From: CAZAQK01 sp964535825
GTDB taxonomy: Bacteria; Pseudomonadota; Alphaproteobacteria; Rickettsiales; SXRF01
DNA: 64,000 nucleotides
Assembly (NCBI GenBank): GCA_964535825.1
Contig: CAZHUC010000002.1
Span: 248,001-312,000, forward strand
Reading direction: 5' to 3'
Each line of letters opens with the position of its first letter. Position 1 is the first letter of the stretch. Of this stretch, positions 1-8,370 are shown one piece after another. The notes beneath the pieces were generated by a model. It was given only the letters and a program-made list of their open reading frames with translations. It was not told the DNA's origin and did not search any database. The position numbers and the translations under genes were made by a program.

Positions 1-229
1 GGTGTGTTGTGCCCATTCCGTATTCACATAGGGTGTGGGAAGTACTACGGCAAGACTTGCCAGATCTGCATCCGGCATGACATCACTTTTAACCGGCAAT
101 ACTGTGATGCGCTCTCCGGGCAACCGACTGATCTCTTTTTCCTCGCCACCCATCCATGTTGGCATATAATCACAACCGGAAAGCACCAGTACGCCGGCCA
201 TCAATATGAACCGCAAATTACTTTGCATC
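1..229 (-). CDS. bamB: BamB-like outer-membrane assembly lipoprotein (N-terminal part only)
   Basis: Only the first 76 codons are in the window; the gene runs off the left edge. The start ATG at 229 lies 12 nt inside the end of the preceding gene, so translation is probably coupled. The product begins with a lipoprotein signal peptide whose lipobox is VLSGC with Cys19 as the lipidated residue, followed by a short acidic linker. The beta-propeller that would prove BamB lies outside the window. The assignment rests on synteny: in alphaproteobacteria a YfgM-like TPR protein is usually followed by the PQQ-repeat lipoprotein BamB and then the GTPase Der. BamB supports beta-barrel insertion at the outer membrane. 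The lipoprotein call is firm; the BamB name is inferred. Confidence 0.7.
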
Positions 230-877
230 GGCTTTCACCCCAGCTGTTTTTGGAAGTAGTTTTTCAGGCGCAAGCAGTTGCAATGCTTCTGCTGCGCGAC
301 CACGCACACCTTGAGGCGTATCGACACCATCATTGAGCGTCGCAAAAATGCCAATGGCTTCCTCTTTCTTATCAGCATCAAGCAACTGCCAAGCCTTCCA
401 TTCAAGTCCTGCATGATAGAATGGCTCACCCTTCACAGGTTCGATGATATTCTTGGAATCACGCGCAGCCAGTATCTTTGCAACTGACGCAAATGCGGCA
501 ACATCACTGCCGCTTTCATTAGCAAGAGTTTTATATGTTTCCAGAGCGCCTGCTGCATCACCCGCTTTCTGCATAGCATGTGCTTTATTCAGCATGGCGA
601 TGCCATATGCGCCACCCGATGCCTGCTCGGCTGCGGTAGAAAATGCTTCCACTGCACCTTTGTAATCTTCTACCTCCAGACGCTCAAATCCATTGATGAG
701 TGCGCTGGTCTGTTTTTCTGACTGACTGGATCTATATTCTTTCCATATCACTCCGCCAACGGTGCCTATCACGATGGCGATGCTGATGCCCACCATGTTT
801 CGGCCAAAATTCTTCCAGAACGCTTCGGACTTTTCGCGGCGCAGATCATCCTGGAATTCTTGCAATAGATCACTCAT
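218..877 (-). CDS. YfgM-like inner-membrane TPR protein
   Basis: This 219-residue protein has a short cytosolic N-terminus starting MSDLLQEFQDDLRREK, one membrane span at about residues 28-46, and a periplasmic region of TPR-like helices (FAT/LNxA-type alanine-rich repeats to about residue 200). That is the architecture of YfgM, an ancillary SecYEG/periplasmic chaperone partner that is genetically linked to BamB. It starts 3 nt after the guaA stop and overlaps the bamB-like start, so guaA, this gene and bamB appear to form one operon. Family membership is likely from layout and position; the precise function in this organism is inferred. Confidence 0.75.
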   Translation of the reverse strand: MSDLLQEFQDDLRREKSEAFWKNFGRNMVGISIAIVIGTVGGVIWKEYRSSQSEKQTSALINGFERLEVEDYKGAVEAFSTAAEQASGGAYGIAMLNKAHAMQKAGDAAGALETYKTLANESGSDVAAFASVAKILAARDSKNIIEPVKGEPFYHAGLEWKAWQLLDADKKEEAIGIFATLNDGVDTPQGVRGRAAEALQLLAPEKLLPKTAGVKADAK

Positions 878-880
878 GGC

Positions 881-2428
881 TTACTCCCATTCTATAGTGC
901 CGGGCGGTTTGCTGGTTATATCATATACCACACGGTTGATACCTTTTACTTCATTGATGATGCGTGACGACACACGCCCCAGGAATTCATGCGTGAACGG
1001 ATAATAATCCGCTGTCATACCATCGGTAGAAGTTACGGCACGGATAGCACACACATAATCATAGCTGCGCGAATCACCCATCACACCCACGCTGCGCACT
1101 GGAAGCAACACGGCGAAGGCCTGCCATATCTCTTTATAAAGACCAGCTTTGCGGATCTCATCAATATACACAACATCCGCCTGACGAAGTATGTTGATTT
1201 TCTCCTGTGTGATCTCACCCGGAATGCGGATGGCAAGCCCCGGTCCAGGGAATGGATGCCTGCCCACCATGGTCTCTGGCATACCAAGCTCAGCACCAAG
1301 TGCGCGTACCTCGTCTTTGAACAGTTCACGTAGTGGTTCGACCAATGCCATTTTCATGCGCTCTGGGAGGCCGCCCACATTGTGATGCGATTTGATGGTA
1401 ACACTCGGACCACCAATGAATGAGATCGATTCGATGACGTCAGGATAAAGCGTGCCTTGCGCAAGGAAATCTGCGCCGCCCGCATGCATTGCTTCCTGTT
1501 CGAACACTTCAATGAATGTCTGGCCGATGATCTTGCGTTTCTGCTCTGGATCTTTCACGCCATTCAATTTTCCGAGGAACACAGAGCTGGCATCCACATG
1601 GATGAGCGGAATATGGAAATGGCTTTTGAAGAGTTGCTCCACCTGCTCTGGTTCACCTTCACGGAGCAAGCCGGTATTGATGAAGATACATATCAGCTGG
1701 TCGCCGATCGCCTCATGCAACAGTGCCGCCACTACGGAAGAATCCACGCCGCCAGAGACTGCACATAATACACGCTTACTGCCTACCTTCGCACGCACGC
1801 GCTGTATCTCTGCCTGCTTGAAGGCCGCCATCGTCCAGCTGCCGCTGCAACCGCAAATGGTATGTGTAAAGTTCTTGAGCAATCTGCCGCCATCGGGGGT
1901 GTGCACCACTTCGGCATGGAACTGCACGCCATAATAACGGCGGCGTTCATCAGAGATAGCAGCAAAAGGCGCAGAATCTGTTTTTGCGATCACTTCAAAG
2001 CCAGAAGGTATGGCTACTACACGATCACCATGGCTCATCCATACCTGTTTCTTTTCGCCGCGATTCCATACGCCACGCAGTAACGCACTGTCACCTACGA
2101 CATCGACAAAGGCGCGACCGAATTCACGATGATTGGATGGCTCGACCTTACCGCCAAGTTGCTGGCACATCAGTTGCTGGCCATAACAGATACCAAGCAC
2201 CGGAACACCGAGATTAAACACAATGTTGCTTACCTTCGGGGCGAAGTCTTCATGCACAGAGGCAGGACCACCGGAAAGAATGATACCTTTAGCACCAAAA
2301 CTGCGGATCTCATCATCTGTGATGTTAAAGGGGCGAATTTCGCAATATACGCCATTTTCGCGGACGCGGCGGGCAATAAGCTGGGTTACCTGAGAGCCAA
2401 AATCGAGAATAAGTATGCGGTCGGTCAT
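881..2428 (-). CDS. guaA: GMP synthase (glutamine-hydrolysing)
   Basis: GuaA converts XMP to GMP with ATP and glutamine-derived ammonia, the last step of guanine nucleotide synthesis in the cytosol. At 515 residues it is full length. The N-terminal class I glutamine amidotransferase domain shows the nucleophile in GICYGQQ (Cys81) and the partner residues His171 and Glu173 in FHAEV. The ATP-pyrophosphatase loop SGGVDSS is at about residues 225-231, and the C-terminus ends in the usual dimerisation domain with the KPPGTIEWE tail. It leads a probable three-gene operon with the YfgM-like and BamB-like genes; this pairing with guaA is a local arrangement rather than a functional pathway. Identification is secure. 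Confidence 0.98.
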   Translation of the reverse strand: MTDRILILDFGSQVTQLIARRVRENGVYCEIRPFNITDDEIRSFGAKGIILSGGPASVHEDFAPKVSNIVFNLGVPVLGICYGQQLMCQQLGGKVEPSNHREFGRAFVDVVGDSALLRGVWNRGEKKQVWMSHGDRVVAIPSGFEVIAKTDSAPFAAISDERRRYYGVQFHAEVVHTPDGGRLLKNFTHTICGCSGSWTMAAFKQAEIQRVRAKVGSKRVLCAVSGGVDSSVVAALLHEAIGDQLICIFINTGLLREGEPEQVEQLFKSHFHIPLIHVDASSVFLGKLNGVKDPEQKRKIIGQTFIEVFEQEAMHAGGADFLAQGTLYPDVIESISFIGGPSVTIKSHHNVGGLPERMKMALVEPLRELFKDEVRALGAELGMPETMVGRHPFPGPGLAIRIPGEITQEKINILRQADVVYIDEIRKAGLYKEIWQAFAVLLPVRSVGVMGDSRSYDYVCAIRAVTSTDGMTADYYPFTHEFLGRVSSRIINEVKGINRVVYDITSKPPGTIEWE

Positions 2429-2514
2429 TCGTATGTTTTTTATTGCTGGTTTGTGGGTTGCTAGTGTTTAGCGAAATTGTAGCCCGATGGCAACTAAACA
2501 AGCGATTTTACAGG

Positions 2515-3501
2515 CTACTCGTTGAGAAGGATCTCTACCCGCTGGTTGGCTGGCTCTTCTACACCGTCTGCGGTCTGTACCGGAGGGTCAGACTCGCCAA
2601 AAGCGTATATCTTGATGTCAGCAGCGGTCACGCCGCCCTCTACCAGCATTTCTTTCACCACACGCGCCCGTTCTTCGGTGAGTTTCTGGTTTTCCATGTC
2701 CTCACCCGCTCTATCCGTATGAGAATTAAGAATAAATTCGTATTTTCCACCCGCTTTGGCCATGGATAGCACATCCTCAACCGCTTTTTTTCCAGCCGCC
2801 GAGATCTCGGTCTGTTTTTTCTCAAAGAACACAATGTAAGAGAACATATCAGCACCGCTAGTGGCATTCTCATGGCTGAAATGCTCGGCATCAGCTTTTT
2901 CTTCGGCCATAGGCTCAACCGCCGGGGCAACAGGCTCTTTCTTCATTGGCTCTGGCTGGGCAGCTGCTTTCTTTACAGGCTGAGTGACCACTTCCTCGTC
3001 ATTGAGCTCCGCCACGATCTCTTCATGCGACTCGCGGCCAAGCAGCGTGTCCATTGTGTCTTTGAATCCATCACGGCAATAAGCAATATCCTTCAGCTGC
3101 CAGTTCTCTTCCTGCTGTTCCAGCCAGCAATCAAAATAATACTGCGCACGCGCAGCGATCTCAGGCTTACTATCCATCGCACCGCTGGCCAGCACATCTT
3201 TCAGCGAATCATAAGCGATCTGCATCTCTGGAATTCTATCCTGCGGGATGCTCCAGTGCGCAGGATCTTCTGGTGCGACATCCTTGCCATAGGCAGCGCG
3301 CAACCCTTTATCAGCAAAATGCATGGAGTCTGCCCAGTCATATTGCCTTTCTTCTGAGATAGCGAATTCTTTATAATAGCGCGAGAGTGCTTTCTGGAAC
3401 GGTGTACCGGTCGGTTCGATGCGGCGGAGTTCTTCAAGGCTGTAGGTCGCACAACCAGACAAACTCATTAACACCGCACAACCTACGATAACACGCTTCA
3501 T
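2515..3501 (-). CDS. OmpA-family outer-membrane lipoprotein
   Basis: The 328-residue product begins with a lipoprotein signal peptide, lipobox SLSGC with Cys17. The central region (about 30-150) is helical and matches the neighbouring upstream gene product. A charged Ala/Pro/Glu linker follows (about 165-215), and then an OmpA C-terminal peptidoglycan-binding domain (about 220-328) with the NSHTDRAG, RARVVKEML and GESDPP...NQRVEILL signatures. It probably tethers the outer membrane to peptidoglycan. It overlaps the upstream paralogue by 4 nt (start 3501, upstream stop 3498), so the pair is one transcriptional unit. The OmpA domain is clear; the role of the N-terminal domain is unknown. Confidence 0.85.
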   Translation of the reverse strand: MKRVIVGCAVLMSLSGCATYSLEELRRIEPTGTPFQKALSRYYKEFAISEERQYDWADSMHFADKGLRAAYGKDVAPEDPAHWSIPQDRIPEMQIAYDSLKDVLASGAMDSKPEIAARAQYYFDCWLEQQEENWQLKDIAYCRDGFKDTMDTLLGRESHEEIVAELNDEEVVTQPVKKAAAQPEPMKKEPVAPAVEPMAEEKADAEHFSHENATSGADMFSYIVFFEKKQTEISAAGKKAVEDVLSMAKAGGKYEFILNSHTDRAGEDMENQKLTEERARVVKEMLVEGGVTAADIKIYAFGESDPPVQTADGVEEPANQRVEILLNE

Positions 3502-4361
3502 TCCGCCTCCGCCTTATCTTCACCTGTAGCTTTAATGACAATCTTTACCGTATTGCGTGGCTGCTTCTCCTCATCATTGCTGAGATAAACGGTCTTTGAC
3601 GTGGAGGTATCCATGATCTCAATGTATTCATCTGGCACACCTCTGTCGACAAGCTCAGCTTTGACATTCTCAGCACGGCTTACCGCGATCTTATGATAAT
3701 TGTTGCTGCGAGCATACGGCATGGAATGTATCTCTACCTCATAGGTGAGCAATGCAGAAACTTCATATGAGATCTCATCCAGTTTTTGCAGATTTTCTTC
3801 CGAGAGCGTGGTTTCTTTGCCACGGAATTTCAAGAGCTCATCCATCTCGCGTGTATAAGCAAAAGATTCTGCCACCTGCTCAAGTTCTGCCATGGCGGAT
3901 TCGAATTCCTGCGCGCAAGGCACGCCTTCATCTGCGCTATGTTTTTCCTGCTGATGCACCCAGCAATCGAACAGCAACTGTGCACGCGCAGCATCCTGTG
4001 GAGCGATGCGTTTCATCTCATCGGTAAGTAAGGTGAAAAGATACATGCGTGACGATGCAAGCTGCTCTGCCACTACGATAGGAAGACCTGCCGATACGGT
4101 CTCAGGTTCAACCACAGCCCCACTTGCCGCCTTCAGGCCCTTATTCGCAAAATAATCCGCATGGATAGGATGTCCCAGTTCCTTTTCTGACTCTGAATAA
4201 GCCAGGTATTCCGATGCCATGGCATTCGGGAAGGTCTCTTCTTTAAGGTCGGTATTTTTGAGCTGGTCGATCGCCCCGCCCGCGCAACCAGAGAGCAAAA
4301 CAAGGCCAGCCATGAATAAAACCGGGCGTGTGCGGGCATGTAACATCATAAGTTTACTCAC
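3498..4361 (-). CDS. Lipoprotein paralogous to the downstream OmpA-type protein
   Basis: This 287-residue product has a lipoprotein signal (LLSGC, Cys26 from the GTG start at 4361; an ATG at 4349 is an alternative start). Residues about 45-85 carry the same Tyr/Glu-rich pattern ending ADYFANKGLKAA that the downstream gene has as HFADKGLRAA, so the two arose by duplication. The C-terminal 100 residues look like a degenerate OmpA domain: SRAENVKAELVDRGV and the NTVKIVI end match the fold, but the canonical TDxxG peptidoglycan-binding motif is not evident. It may have lost peptidoglycan binding while keeping the N-terminal domain. It is transcribed divergently from ndk. Confidence 0.75.
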   Translation of the reverse strand: MSKLMMLHARTRPVLFMAGLVLLSGCAGGAIDQLKNTDLKEETFPNAMASEYLAYSESEKELGHPIHADYFANKGLKAASGAVVEPETVSAGLPIVVAEQLASSRMYLFTLLTDEMKRIAPQDAARAQLLFDCWVHQQEKHSADEGVPCAQEFESAMAELEQVAESFAYTREMDELLKFRGKETTLSEENLQKLDEISYEVSALLTYEVEIHSMPYARSNNYHKIAVSRAENVKAELVDRGVPDEYIEIMDTSTSKTVYLSNDEEKQPRNTVKIVIKATGEDKAEAE

Positions 4362-4429
4362 TAATTTCAGACAGCATAAAAGACTTCACAAAAATTGTAT
4401 ACAGCAAAAAATATTTAAGCACTTATGAG

Positions 4430-4458
4430 TTGCGTTATTAAGTTTTTACGTTTATACC
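4430..4458 (+). promoter_or_regulatory. Possible sigma-70 promoter for ndk
   Basis: TTGCGT at 4430-4435 and TATACC at 4453-4458 are separated by exactly 17 bp in an AT-rich stretch, 40 bp ahead of the ndk start. Each box keeps only the strongest consensus positions, so this is a guess from spacing and location. Confidence 0.3.
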
Positions 4459-4497
4459 CCAGCCAAATTTCCCTTGTAACCCTTAGGAACACTGACC

Positions 4498-4920
4498 ATG
4501 GCTAAACAACGTACCTTCTCAATAATCAAACCCGACGCGACCGCGCGCAACCTTACTGGCAAGATTAATGCCAAATTTGAAGAGCAGGGACTTTCTATCG
4601 TTGCACAGAAGCGTATCCGCCTCTCTCGTCTGCAGGCACGTGAGTTTTATGCTGTGCATAAAGATCGTCCATTCTTCGATGAACTGGTTGAGTACATGGT
4701 ATCTGGTCCGGTTGTTGTGCAGGTACTCGAAGGCGACAACGCTGTACTTAAGAACCGCGAGATCATGGGCGCAACCGATCCTGCAAAAGCAGATGCCGGC
4801 ACGATCCGTAAAGAGTTCGGTGAAGATATTGGCCGCAATTCTGTTCATGGTTCTGACTCAGCAGAAAATGCCGTTATCGAGATCGCTTATTTCTTCAGCG
4901 GTTTGGAAATCGTAGGCTAA
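4498..4920 (+). CDS. ndk: Nucleoside diphosphate kinase
   Basis: Ndk transfers the gamma-phosphate of ATP to nucleoside diphosphates through a phosphohistidine. The 140-residue length is standard for the bacterial enzyme. The active-site segment NSVHGSD places the catalytic histidine at 117; the N-terminal RTFSIIKPDA strand and the GATDPAKA nucleotide-binding loop are intact. An AGGA ribosome-binding site lies about 10 nt before the ATG. It is a single-gene unit, with the divergent lipoprotein pair on one side and an intrinsic terminator directly after the stop. Identification is secure. Confidence 0.98.
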   Translation: MAKQRTFSIIKPDATARNLTGKINAKFEEQGLSIVAQKRIRLSRLQAREFYAVHKDRPFFDELVEYMVSGPVVVQVLEGDNAVLKNREIMGATDPAKADAGTIRKEFGEDIGRNSVHGSDSAENAVIEIAYFFSGLEIVG

Positions 4921-4937
4921 ATAGAATGTGAACTATG

Positions 4938-4972
4938 AAAGCGCGGCATCGAAAGATGCTGCGCTTTTTTAT
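4938..4972. terminator. Bidirectional intrinsic terminator between ndk and purN
   Basis: AAAGCGCGGCATC at 4938-4950 pairs with GATGCTGCGCTTT at 4955-4967 through one G-U pair, closing a GAAA tetraloop. A run of T follows on the plus strand, and the AAA at the foot of the stem gives a U run on the minus strand. It sits exactly between the ndk stop and the purN stop and can serve both convergent genes. Confidence 0.9.
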
Positions 4973-5544
4973 TTCAAACGAGCTATGAATTTCTTGAGCG
5001 CTTCCGGATAGATCCGATGCTCTTCCTCATGTATGCGTGCGCGCAAACTCTCTTCTGTGTCATCTGGTAATATTGACACACGCGCCTGCATGAGCACTTC
5101 CCCGCTATCCATCTGAGGTGTCACGATATGTACGCTGCAACCGGTTTCTTTTTCACCTGCGGTCAGTGCGTCACGCACCGCATGCGCGCCTTTGAAATCA
5201 GGTAACAATGAAGGATGGATATTGAGCATCCGGCCCTCCCAGCGTTTTACGAACCGCTCTGAAAGTAAACGCATGAACCCGGCAAGGCATACCAATTGAA
5301 TATCATGCTTGAGTAATTCCACATGCATCGCATCGTCGAATGCTTCGCGGCTGGCGTATTCCTTGTGGTTGATAACTACGGTGGTGATACCAGCATCTTC
5401 TGCACGCTTGAGACCGAACGCCTCCGGATTATTGGAGATCACCAATACCAGCTGCGCCGGATAATCCGGCATGCGCGCCGCATCGATCAGCGCCTGCAGG
5501 TTGCTGCCTTTTCCGGAAATGAGTACTGCGACCTTTTTTTTCAT
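4969..5544 (-). CDS. purN: Phosphoribosylglycinamide formyltransferase
   Basis: PurN transfers a formyl group from 10-formyl-tetrahydrofolate to GAR in de novo purine synthesis. The 191-residue protein has the phosphate-binding start KKVAVLISGKGSNLQAL, the catalytic NIHPSLLP segment (Asn108, His110) and the essential aspartate in VTPQMDSGEV (Asp146). It is the last gene of a purM-hypothetical-purN run; its ATG lies 5 nt after the stop of the intervening gene. Identification is secure. Confidence 0.97.
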   Translation of the reverse strand: MKKKVAVLISGKGSNLQALIDAARMPDYPAQLVLVISNNPEAFGLKRAEDAGITTVVINHKEYASREAFDDAMHVELLKHDIQLVCLAGFMRLLSERFVKRWEGRMLNIHPSLLPDFKGAHAVRDALTAGEKETGCSVHIVTPQMDSGEVLMQARVSILPDDTEESLRARIHEEEHRIYPEALKKFIARLK

Positions 5545-5549
5545 CGTGC

Positions 5550-6143
5550 CTAAGGAGTCCTTGGTGTTTGCCTATCAAGTGACTGGTTCATTTTGGCAGC
5601 GACCGTATTTAATAATTGTGCTGCCTGTGAAATATATTCATCAGACATCGGTGAAGACAGATACATTGCTATACTCTTATCACGCGCTCCAGCATTGTCA
5701 GTGAATGTATTCACTTCATCCTCACGTAATGAGATTGCAGCAGAAATATTTTCCAGCAATGTAGGAATTCTTTCAAAAGTAGCATGATCTCTCTTATCCA
5801 GAACAATTCCTTTACTCACCTTATCCAGCACTGCCATCGCCTTTTGCACGTCGGTGTGCAATTCAGCAAAATCATGAATGACTTGGCTGCTATCTGTTTT
5901 TAAACCCGATCCACCATGCGCCCTGTGTAAATCAGACATGGCAATCACAAGATCACGCATACTAGGGCCAAGAACACTCATGTAGTTCTCGACATCCTGC
6001 AACACATGAAAATTATTGAAGGACTTGCCGTCTTGAACATCTTGAGATTTGCATTCTTCACGAAACGGGGCAAGCCCGGGAACAACGGCACTATTTAGAA
6101 ATACTGCCAGATCTTCCTGATCTTTATGCGAGCTCCTAGCCAC
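5550..6143 (-). CDS. Uncharacterised protein between purM and purN
   Basis: This encodes 197 residues from a GTG start at 6143 that overlaps the purM stop by 8 nt, which argues for a real, coupled gene. No family is recognised. The sequence is predicted mostly helical and soluble, with no signal peptide, no membrane span and no cysteine pairs suggesting metal binding. It is slightly AT-richer than purM and purN. purM and purN are normally adjacent, so the gene looks like an insertion into the operon. No purine-related function should be assumed from position alone. Confidence 0.7.
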   Translation of the reverse strand: MARSSHKDQEDLAVFLNSAVVPGLAPFREECKSQDVQDGKSFNNFHVLQDVENYMSVLGPSMRDLVIAMSDLHRAHGGSGLKTDSSQVIHDFAELHTDVQKAMAVLDKVSKGIVLDKRDHATFERIPTLLENISAAISLREDEVNTFTDNAGARDKSIAMYLSSPMSDEYISQAAQLLNTVAAKMNQSLDRQTPRTP

Positions 6144-7191
6144 GAATCATGACCTGTGGCATCGATTTGGTACGCTTTGTCATCACCCCCAAACGAACTA
6201 CTTTCTCGCCGTGTTTCTTGAGTGTGCTGGTAATTTTATCAGCAGCATTCTTATCCACCACCAGCACCATACCGATACCGCAGTTAAATGTGCGATACAT
6301 ATCTTCGCTAGGTACGTTACCAGCATCCTGCAGCCATTTGAAGAGCGGCGGCAATTTCAACGCCCCTTTATCTACTTCCAGTGCGATGGAATCCGGCAAT
6401 ACGCGCGGAAGATTCTCGACAATGCCACCACCGGTGATATGTGCGAGTGCTTTTACTTTTCCGGCATGGCCTTTGATGACAGCAAGGCAGCTCTTCACAT
6501 AGATCTTCGTAGGCGTAAGCAATACATCGCCGAATGTTTTTCCTTTGGCGAATGGCGCAGGCGAATCATAGCTAACGTTATTTTGTTCCATGATGTAGCG
6601 CACCAGCGAGTAACCGTTGGAGTGCACACCACTCGATGCCAGTCCAAGCGCAACATCACCCACCTTCACTTTCAGTGGCAGAATTTTATTCTTCTCCACT
6701 GCACCCACTGTGAACCCTGCGAGATCATACTCGCCCGGCGCATACATGCCCGGCATCTCGGCGGTCTCGCCGCCTACCAATGCGCAGTTCGCCTGTTTGC
6801 AGCCTGCGGCTATGCCCTTAATTACATCAGCAGCTTCTTCCACTTTCAGTTTTCCGGTTGCAAAATAATCAAGGAAGAACAATGGCTCAGCCCCCTGCAC
6901 CACCAGGTCATTCACACACATGGCCACCAGGTCAATACCGATCGTGTCATGACGTCCAAGTTTCTGGGCTATTTTAAGTTTTGTGCCCACACCGTCGGTG
7001 GAGGATACTAAAACAGGACTTTTGTATCCGGCTTTTTTCAGGTCGAACAACGCGCCGAAGCCACCCAGTCCGCCCATCACGCCAGCACGGGTCGTTGCCT
7101 TGGCGAATGGCTTGATCTTACCGACCAGTGCCTCTCCGGCATCAATATCAACACCTGCCTTGCGATAGGTAGCACTTTGGTTTTTTTTCAT
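6136..7191 (-). CDS. purM: Phosphoribosylformylglycinamidine cyclo-ligase (AIR synthetase)
   Basis: PurM closes the imidazole ring of AIR using ATP in purine synthesis. The ATG at 7191 gives 351 residues, the usual length; the open frame continues upstream but would run into the divergent gene and adds nothing conserved. Conserved segments include GVGGFGALFDL-type glycine-rich loops near residue 40, STDGVGTKLKIA (about 65-77), the GGETAEMPGMY motif and LTPTKIYVKS. The gene leads a purM-hypothetical-purN operon that reads away from the DUF2066 gene. Identification is secure. Confidence 0.97.
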   Translation of the reverse strand: MKKNQSATYRKAGVDIDAGEALVGKIKPFAKATTRAGVMGGLGGFGALFDLKKAGYKSPVLVSSTDGVGTKLKIAQKLGRHDTIGIDLVAMCVNDLVVQGAEPLFFLDYFATGKLKVEEAADVIKGIAAGCKQANCALVGGETAEMPGMYAPGEYDLAGFTVGAVEKNKILPLKVKVGDVALGLASSGVHSNGYSLVRYIMEQNNVSYDSPAPFAKGKTFGDVLLTPTKIYVKSCLAVIKGHAGKVKALAHITGGGIVENLPRVLPDSIALEVDKGALKLPPLFKWLQDAGNVPSEDMYRTFNCGIGMVLVVDKNAADKITSTLKKHGEKVVRLGVMTKRTKSMPQVMIRG

Positions 7192-7257
7192 ATAGAATCC
7201 ATTGCGGTTAGGGCATTTTCTCGGTATGAGTAATGCCAGAGTTTTGTAAGGGTTCAA

Positions 7258-8370
7258 GTGCTTAATATGAAAAATCTCTGCCAGTGGTTGAGTTCGGCAT
7301 GTCTGGCCGCAAGCCTGCTTTCTGCGCCGGTTCTGGCCAGCGAGGCACTGGTCAATAGTGAAGCCACCGTCGATGTCACCGGCAGGGATGCCGTGGAAGC
7401 GCGCGATGAAGCCCTTGAAAAAGCTCAATTAGATGCCTTGCGCAGCCTTATCAATAAACTTGCTCCCCCCGGCCAGACACAAGACATTTTAAGCCAGATG
7501 GATGCAGTCAAGATCGCAGCCATGGTGCGCGGCACAGAGATACTGGAAGAAAAGGTCTCCGATACACGCTACCGTGCACGCCTGATCATCAGTTTTGATG
7601 CCGATGCGGTCAGCACGCTCATTACCAAAGTATCCGGCGACAAAGGCGAGGACGAGACCGGCCATGCCACCACGAGCTCATTCCTTATTATCCCTGCCTA
7701 TGAAGAAGATAAATCCGTAAGTCTCTGGGAAGAAAAGAATCTGTGGCGGCATGTATGGAAATCGTTCGCGGTTGAGAATCTTTCTGGCGATATCGTTGTG
7801 CCCGTGGGCGATAACAGCGATATTGCTGTAGTCGATGCCACCACACTCGCTTCCGCCACCTATTCTTCCCTGTCTGCACTTGCCATACGTTATGGCGTGA
7901 GCGACATCGTGATCCTGAGTGCTACCTACACACGCAAACCCGATACGCTGCTTACCGTGGTGAAGCGCCGCATGAGCCGCACGCGTAATGAAGTGAATGC
8001 CCTTACCTATCGTGCTGACCCGCAGGAGACCCGCGACATGCTGCTGGCTCGTGCCGCCCGTGATATTGCGGATAATCTGCACGACAAGAAAACAGAAGAA
8101 GTATCTACCAATAAAGGGGTGATCGGCGGTGACCGTAACAAGATCATGATCCTCGCATCTATCACTACGCTGAACTCCTGGACAGAACTTAAGACTAAAC
8201 TGTCAACACTGCCGATGATCGACCGTATCGAGACACTCGCCATTTCACCACAACAGGTAGACATGGCCGTGTATTATCGCGGCACGCCGGATTCATTGGC
8301 AGGTGGCATCGATAGCCTTGGCTTGCGCCTTGGCAAATATAACGATTATTGGGTGATCACGCGTGACTAA
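7258..8370 (+). CDS. DUF2066 domain exported protein
   Basis: The product has 370 residues from GTG 7258, or 367 from ATG 7267; the AAGGG at 7248-7252 suits the GTG better by spacing. A signal peptide (cleavage near SAPVLA-SEA) is followed by the conserved DUF2066 start, DVTGRDAVEARDEALEKA, with later LRLGKYNDYWVI at the C-terminus. DUF2066 proteins are periplasmic or membrane-associated and uncharacterised. The position before a PerM-type permease and an HdaA protein is recurrent in alphaproteobacteria, and the gene overlaps perM by 8 nt, so the three form an operon. Family call is good; function unknown. Confidence 0.8.
   Translation: MLNMKNLCQWLSSACLAASLLSAPVLASEALVNSEATVDVTGRDAVEARDEALEKAQLDALRSLINKLAPPGQTQDILSQMDAVKIAAMVRGTEILEEKVSDTRYRARLIISFDADAVSTLITKVSGDKGEDETGHATTSSFLIIPAYEEDKSVSLWEEKNLWRHVWKSFAVENLSGDIVVPVGDNSDIAVVDATTLASATYSSLSALAIRYGVSDIVILSATYTRKPDTLLTVVKRRMSRTRNEVNALTYRADPQETRDMLLARAARDIADNLHDKKTEEVSTNKGVIGGDRNKIMILASITTLNSWTELKTKLSTLPMIDRIETLAISPQQVDMAVYYRGTPDSLAGGIDSLGLRLGKYNDYWVITRD

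Noticed and set aside
6211..7011. 266-codon plus-strand open frame antisense to purM
   Set aside because: It lies entirely within purM, lacks a ribosome-binding site and has the composition of a reverse-strand shadow.
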